NCBI GenBank assembly: GCA_028532815.1
Contig: JAQQAS010000014.1
Span: forward strand, 1 to 39,906
Source: Pleomorphochaeta sp.
GTDB taxonomy: Bacteria; Spirochaetota; Spirochaetia; Sphaerochaetales; Sphaerochaetaceae
Reading direction: 5' to 3'
Length of the DNA: 39,906 bases
This document shows, piece after piece, positions 36,009-39,906 of this stretch. Within the stretch, counting starts at the first letter, position 1; every line of letters starts with the position of its first letter. The notes below the pieces were generated by a model. That model worked only from the letters and a program-made list of their open reading frames with translations. It had not been told where the DNA came from and searched no databases. Both the position numbers and the translations under genes were made by a program.

Positions 36009-38089
36009 ATTGCATCCTTAAGTTCTTTTATATCTACTGGTTTACATAAAGTAGCTTTTACACCAAGGGTGGAATTAGTTACTTCATCCTTTGCATTCGC
36101 ACTCATTATTATTATTGGGATATTTTTATCTTCTCTATCTGATTTGTGAATTTGATTAATTACTTGGAATCCGTCAACAATTGGCATTCTAATATCTGTC
36201 AAAATTAGAGAATAGTAATTAGGTGGGTTTTTAAAGAATAAATCTAACCCAACTTTACCATTCTCAGCTGTATCTACTTGCATTCCAATAGTATGTAATT
36301 GTTTTTCACCAATAAGACGATTTATTGGATGATCTTCAATAAATAATACTTTAAGCTTTCTAAAATCGATGTTCTCGCATTTTGAAAATCTCTTACTTAC
36401 AATATTTGTTGCTTTTGGTAGGTTTATTTTTACAATAAATTCTGAACCTAAACCTTTTTCACTAATTACTTTTACAGTTCCGTTCATTAGTTTGACTAAG
36501 TTATCAACTATACTTAAGCCCAAACCTGATCCACCATAAACAGAAGATATGCTTAAGTTCTCTTGAACATATGGTGTAAATAGGTTTTTCATAAAGTCCT
36601 CAGACATGCCTATACCGGTATCTTTTACTATGAAAGTAATCATATCGTGATTTAAATCAAATTCTTCAGTTTGAACTCGTATATTCACTGAACCTTTTTC
36701 TGGTGTGAATTTTAAGGCATTGGATATTAAATTCATTAATATTTGAGATAGTCTAAGTTTATCTCCCACATACCATAATTCCTCTTCAAAATTGTAATTA
36801 AAACTAAAGAATAAATCTTTTTCATTAGCTTTAGGTTGGTTTATTAATTTAATTTGGCTAATTAAATCATTTAAGGAAAAAGGCTCATTATTTAAAGTAA
36901 ATTTACCGCTCTCTAGTTTACTTAAATCTAATATATCGTTGATTATTTCTAACATGTAGTTAGCTGAAGAGTTTACTTTAGCTATAGAGTCCTCAATTAC
37001 AGCTGCATCATTTAAATTATCTTTGGCTATTTGTGTCATTCCAACGATAGCAGATAAAGGTGTTCTCATATCATGACTCATTTGTGATAAGAATTCACTT
37101 CTACTTAGTGCTGCTTTTTCTCTAATCTCACTTTCAAATTTACCTCTGTTTCTCTGTGAGATGATATCAAAAATTACTATAACAAGTACTAAGATAAGAA
37201 TTAAAATAAAGAATAAGGTTACATATGCTACTAAGAGAGTATTTGATACATCTTCAATGAGCTGATTAGAAACTATAGATACAGGAATCAACCCAATTAT
37301 AAATTCTTTTCCATCATTGAATGATTCATATTGAATTAACCATCGTTCATCTAATTGGAAATAATGATAGTTGCTTTTTCCTAAAAAGAAATCCTCTTCT
37401 ATTTGACTTATAGTCTCTTCACTTACATTTAGTTCTTCTAATGAAGAAAATAAGTTATAACCCATAATGCTATAGGCATCTTGTTTTGGACTTATTAAAA
37501 GTCTGCCTAAATAATCACAAACAAATGACATGCCATAATTTGAGAATAAGGGTAAAGTCATTCTAGAGCGATACAAGTTTTCACTAGTAGCAAACATAAT
37601 TGCAACTATTTTTTCATCATCTACATAAAATTCATCTATTGGTTGTGCAGTTATTAAAAAGTTTTGACCTGTAGCTAATCTTTCAAAACTTGAAACGCTT
37701 TTTTTATCAATAATTAATTCTGTTAATAGATTGTCGTTTTGTAACTCAAATAAAGATCCATCAGCGTTGTAACATATACCATTTTCATTAACTAAAACTA
37801 GTTGCGATTTATTATTAGTATTTAACTGTGCATAAAATAATTTAACTTCTTCAAATGTTTCTGGTTTACTATTTTCTAAAATAACCGACAAAAATAGTAA
37901 ATTAGAAGAAATGTCGTCTCTAATTTCATTTGATCGGCTTACAAGTTGTTTTTCAATCTCTCCAATATATTGGACTCTCTCATCATCAATACTGTTTTCT
38001 AAATTCCCATAGGAAATTGCAAAAGCAAAAAATCCAATTAAAATTACTAAAACAATAGCAATAATTATCGTTAAACTTTTTTTATTCAT
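35987..38089 (-). CDS. Hybrid sensor histidine kinase with C-terminal receiver
   Basis: The 700-residue protein has a first membrane helix (about 7-27), an extracytoplasmic sensor of Cache-like character (about 30-280), a second helix (about 284-308), a HisKA domain with phospho-acceptor H339 in SQMSHDMRTPLSAIVG, and an ATPase domain with NLISNALKFT, DTGIGM and GGSGLGLSIV. A receiver domain with phospho-acceptor D632 (LILTDIRMP) and K683 completes it. It would pass phosphate from H339 to D632 and then to a phosphotransfer protein or regulator not present here. The overlapping lipoprotein gene suggests the ligand is presented to the sensor domain by that protein. Confidence 0.9.
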   Translation of the reverse strand: MNKKSLTIIIAIVLVILIGFFAFAISYGNLENSIDDERVQYIGEIEKQLVSRSNEIRDDISSNLLFLSVILENSKPETFEEVKLFYAQLNTNNKSQLVLVNENGICYNADGSLFELQNDNLLTELIIDKKSVSSFERLATGQNFLITAQPIDEFYVDDEKIVAIMFATSENLYRSRMTLPLFSNYGMSFVCDYLGRLLISPKQDAYSIMGYNLFSSLEELNVSEETISQIEEDFFLGKSNYHYFQLDERWLIQYESFNDGKEFIIGLIPVSIVSNQLIEDVSNTLLVAYVTLFFILILILVLVIVIFDIISQRNRGKFESEIREKAALSRSEFLSQMSHDMRTPLSAIVGMTQIAKDNLNDAAVIEDSIAKVNSSANYMLEIINDILDLSKLESGKFTLNNEPFSLNDLISQIKLINQPKANEKDLFFSFNYNFEEELWYVGDKLRLSQILMNLISNALKFTPEKGSVNIRVQTEEFDLNHDMITFIVKDTGIGMSEDFMKNLFTPYVQENLSISSVYGGSGLGLSIVDNLVKLMNGTVKVISEKGLGSEFIVKINLPKATNIVSKRFSKCENIDFRKLKVLFIEDHPINRLIGEKQLHTIGMQVDTAENGKVGLDLFFKNPPNYYSLILTDIRMPIVDGFQVINQIHKSDREDKNIPIIIMSANAKDEVTNSTLGVKATLCKPVDIKELKDAICQIFAN

Positions 38090-38111
38090 TATATTTCTCT
38101 TATAAACTTAG

Positions 38112-38141
38112 ATACTACCATACAATAATATTAATTCTCAA
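38112..38141 (-). promoter_or_regulatory. Weak candidate promoter for the kinase-lipoprotein pair
   Basis: On the minus strand TTGAGA (38141-38136), an 18-base spacer and TAGTAT (38117-38112) match consensus partly, just upstream of the kinase start at 38089. Confidence 0.3.
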
Positions 38142-38230
38142 CAGTTTTTTAGTTAAACGTAAATTATTGTATTTTAGAAGCTATAAAAAAGGTAAAAAAA
38201 AAGAAAAAATAATTATTTTTCTATTTTCTA

Positions 38231-38259
38231 TTGACAGCTTAGCCCATCTTTTGTATATT
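38231..38259 (+). promoter_or_regulatory. Strong promoter for tRNA-Thr
   Basis: A perfect TTGACA (38231-38236) is separated by 17 bases from TATATT (38254-38259). Transcription would start near 38266, five bases before the tRNA. This is one of the best promoters in the window. Confidence 0.85.
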
Positions 38260-38270
38260 CCCAATTGTTC

Positions 38271-38344
38271 GCCACCTTAGCTCAGCTGGCCAGAGCACGT
38301 GATTTGTAATCTCGGGGTCGTCAGTTCGAATCTGACAGGTGGCT
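38271..38344 (+). tRNA. tRNA-Thr (TGT)
   Basis: The 74-nt gene has a 7-bp acceptor GCCACCT / AGGTGGC, D-stem GCTC/GAGC, anticodon TGT at 38305-38307, and T-arm GTCAG TTCGAAT CTGAC. The anticodon stem CGTGA/TCTCG has a central T-T mismatch. CCA is not encoded. A run of seven T (38344-38350) follows at once and may help termination. Confidence 0.95.
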
Positions 38345-38391
38345 TTTTTTATTTTTTTAAATTAAATATTAAAAAGAAAGAAAATATTTTT

Positions 38392-38757
38392 TTAATTTAC
38401 TGCGTATTCTTTTCTTAGAACTGCTGCTCTATTTAAATATACATGTCTTAATTGAGATTTTTCTTTATTACAAAGAATCATGACTCTAATAACTTTGTCT
38501 AGCATGTTATTAATCTCTGCTTCTTGAGAACAAAACAATGCGACATTACTACAATAGTTTGAATTTCTAAGAGATGCTGCAGGATTTCTGCTTTTTAAAT
38601 CTGATGTTATTGTAAAATGTACATTAATTAAATCATCTTCACTTAAATTATTAAGGTCTAAAAGCTTTTCAAATAATTCTTTGATATTTCTATCAATTTC
38701 GTCTGGACTGTCATTTTCAACGGTTGTTGCCCCTCTCAATGCACTGATGTTATTCAT
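38392..38757 (-). CDS. aroH: Chorismate mutase, AroH class
   Basis: Chorismate mutase turns chorismate into prephenate for Phe and Tyr synthesis. The 121-residue protein matches the trimeric AroH type of Bacillus: LRGATTVENDSPDEI at residues 7-21, NLSEDDLINVHFTITSDLKS, FCSQEAEI (the glutamate position), VIRVMILCN (active-site arginine) and HVYLNRAAVLR at the end. It has AGAGGG before ATG. It is last in the thiN-membrane protein-aroH run. No other aromatic pathway gene is seen in the window. Confidence 0.92.
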   Translation of the reverse strand: MNNISALRGATTVENDSPDEIDRNIKELFEKLLDLNNLSEDDLINVHFTITSDLKSRNPAASLRNSNYCSNVALFCSQEAEINNMLDKVIRVMILCNKEKSQLRHVYLNRAAVLRKEYAVN

Positions 38758-38771
38758 AATTACCCTCTCTG

Positions 38772-39110
38772 TTAAATAATAATAGTTTCACCTGCAATAT
38801 TTACTATAAATGAATAAGTAACATCAAGTATTATCACAAGAATTATTCTTAATATGTTCAAAATAAAAATACGAGTGGGGAAAATTTTGTCACCAAAAGC
38901 TAGTGATAAAGAAAATACAAGGATCCAAATTCCAAAAACTAATGAAAATAATAAGACTACAGATAATACATTAGATACAAACATCATATAGTTTCTATTT
39001 ACGTCATAGAATAAACCAAGATTGTAGTATATGAAAATACCTAGGCTTAGCCATAATATATACCAATGCAATCTGTTCCCTAATTCTAAAACTCTTCTAG
39101 ATTCAAGCAT
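38772..39110 (-). CDS. Small integral membrane protein, unknown function
   Basis: I do not recognise this 112-residue protein. It is strongly hydrophobic with about three membrane helices (near 15-32, 40-70 and 84-108) and short polar joins (GNRLHW, DVNRNY, FGDKIFPTR). It starts immediately after the thiN stop (TAA then ATG) and ends 14 bases before aroH, so it is co-transcribed with both. No transporter motif is seen. Confidence 0.6.
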   Translation of the reverse strand: MLESRRVLELGNRLHWYILWLSLGIFIYYNLGLFYDVNRNYMMFVSNVLSVVLLFSLVFGIWILVFSLSLAFGDKIFPTRIFILNILRIILVIILDVTYSFIVNIAGETIII

Positions 39111-39734
39111 TTACACCTCTTCCCTAGGATTTAAAAAACTTACAAAAACACTTCCCTCTTTGCACTCTACATGTAAAATGCCTTTAGTAGCTTCATTTGA
39201 TAAGGAAAAATGATTACTAGTTACTACAAAATTTTTTAATGGCCATTTTAAATTGTCACAATTGACCAGAGCTGAAGATCCTAATATTGAGTTTATTATG
39301 CTAACAGTTTCCCCAATACTAGTTTTAAAGTTTTTTTTATCTTGAACTAAATACAGTGCATCTTTTCTTGTTAACCAACAAATAGGAGGACCATAGTTTT
39401 TAAATATGCCCCAAATGCCTAATAAATGGTCCATACGCCCTTCACCGCCACCTAGTAATATATATTCGTCACAACCTTGATCGCGAGCATATGCAATAGC
39501 TAGTTCAGTGTCAGAAAAATCTTTATCTTTTTCATATCTTTGGTATTTTATATTATTTAGTAATTCAATATTTTTAAGTGAATCAAAATCACCTATAGCA
39601 ATGTCGCAATCTAGGCCTAATATTTCAACTATTTCTAGTCCCCCATCTGCTGCGATAATTAGATCACTGTCTTTCGCAAAATCAGAAGGCAAAGACAATG
39701 GAGCATTTCCATTTGTGACTATAATTGCTCTCAT
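39111..39734 (-). CDS. thiN: Thiamine pyrophosphokinase
   Basis: This enzyme converts thiamine and ATP to thiamine diphosphate and AMP. The 207-residue protein has the family motifs: LIIAADGG near residue 25, AIGDFDSL near 46, KDKDFSDTELAIAYA near 68, and GGGEGRMDHLLG near 95. The C-terminal beta domain that binds thiamine follows. ATG 39734 has AAGGA eight bases upstream. No thiamine biosynthesis gene or TPP riboswitch is seen nearby, which fits salvage of external thiamine, though this is inference. Confidence 0.95.
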   Translation of the reverse strand: MRAIIVTNGNAPLSLPSDFAKDSDLIIAADGGLEIVEILGLDCDIAIGDFDSLKNIELLNNIKYQRYEKDKDFSDTELAIAYARDQGCDEYILLGGGEGRMDHLLGIWGIFKNYGPPICWLTRKDALYLVQDKKNFKTSIGETVSIINSILGSSALVNCDNLKWPLKNFVVTSNHFSLSNEATKGILHVECKEGSVFVSFLNPREEV

Positions 39735-39906
39735 ACATTTATTCCTTTTTTAATTAATACCACTTCTATTTATATATTAATGGATTTTTCTCGAATTTTA
39801 AACTCAAATAAACGAATAATTTACAATTGTTTAAAAAAAGATTAATTTTAATAAACTAGTAATTTTATGTATTTAATCGTTAATTTACATAATTTTGAAA
39901 TATTTA
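39735..39906. other. AT-rich end of the window
   Basis: The last 172 bases are AT-rich and contain no gene I can support. A promoter for thiN on the minus strand is expected here, but I see no clear pair of boxes. Confidence 0.4.

Overview
The window looks like the chromosome of a low-GC (roughly 30 %) member of the Spirochaetota, most like the Treponema group. The support is a very long GreA (a helical N-terminal domain of about 745 residues ahead of a normal GreA domain), the dnaG-rpoD-zinc-ribbon order, a RibF that lacks its flavokinase half, short lipoprotein signal peptides, and LptF/LptG-type permeases. The assignment rests on recognised protein families and not on any search. Almost everything here is conserved housekeeping. 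The more accessory part is 34.1-38.1 kb.

Layout, plus strand first. The end of mutS (1-134) is followed by a likely promoter and a hairpin terminator or attenuator, then the translation operon rimP-nusA-infB-rbfA-truB-ribF-rpsO (233-7293), closed by a terminator. A second run is pnp-dut-lptF-lptG-tgt-murJ (7493-15176), with a small cupin gene behind it. A perfect 12-bp stem terminator separates this from the convergent long greA (minus). A 575-bp AT-rich gap with a strong GC hairpin precedes rpe and recA. A good promoter then drives scpA-scpB-rluB-cmk-rpsA (20883-25624). These are followed by a TPR membrane protein, an unrecognised lipoprotein and mazG.

The minus-strand block begins with rnpB (RNase P RNA), whose 3' end overlaps the mazG stop codon. 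Upstream of it on the minus strand are a coiled-coil zinc-ribbon gene, rpoD, dnaG, a YkgJ-like cysteine-cluster gene and tRNA-Tyr. Next comes a hybrid sensor histidine kinase overlapping a lipoprotein that joins a solute-binding-protein-like domain to a 5'-nucleotidase C-terminal-like domain. A tRNA-Thr with an excellent promoter lies on the plus strand. The window closes with thiN, a small membrane protein and aroH on the minus strand.

The strongest oddity is rpoD. The primary sigma factor is interrupted by an in-frame TGA (30833-30835) just after region 1.2. The same reading frame stays open on both sides, and no ribosome-binding site is visible for the downstream part. TGA is used as a normal stop in rimP and lptG and Trp is encoded by TGG, so a general code change is unlikely. 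A point mutation, an assembly error, readthrough, or a genuinely split sigma factor remain possible. The second notable item is the kinase and fused-lipoprotein pair, which looks like a coupled nutrient-sensing module. I found no CRISPR array, insertion sequence, prophage or rRNA.
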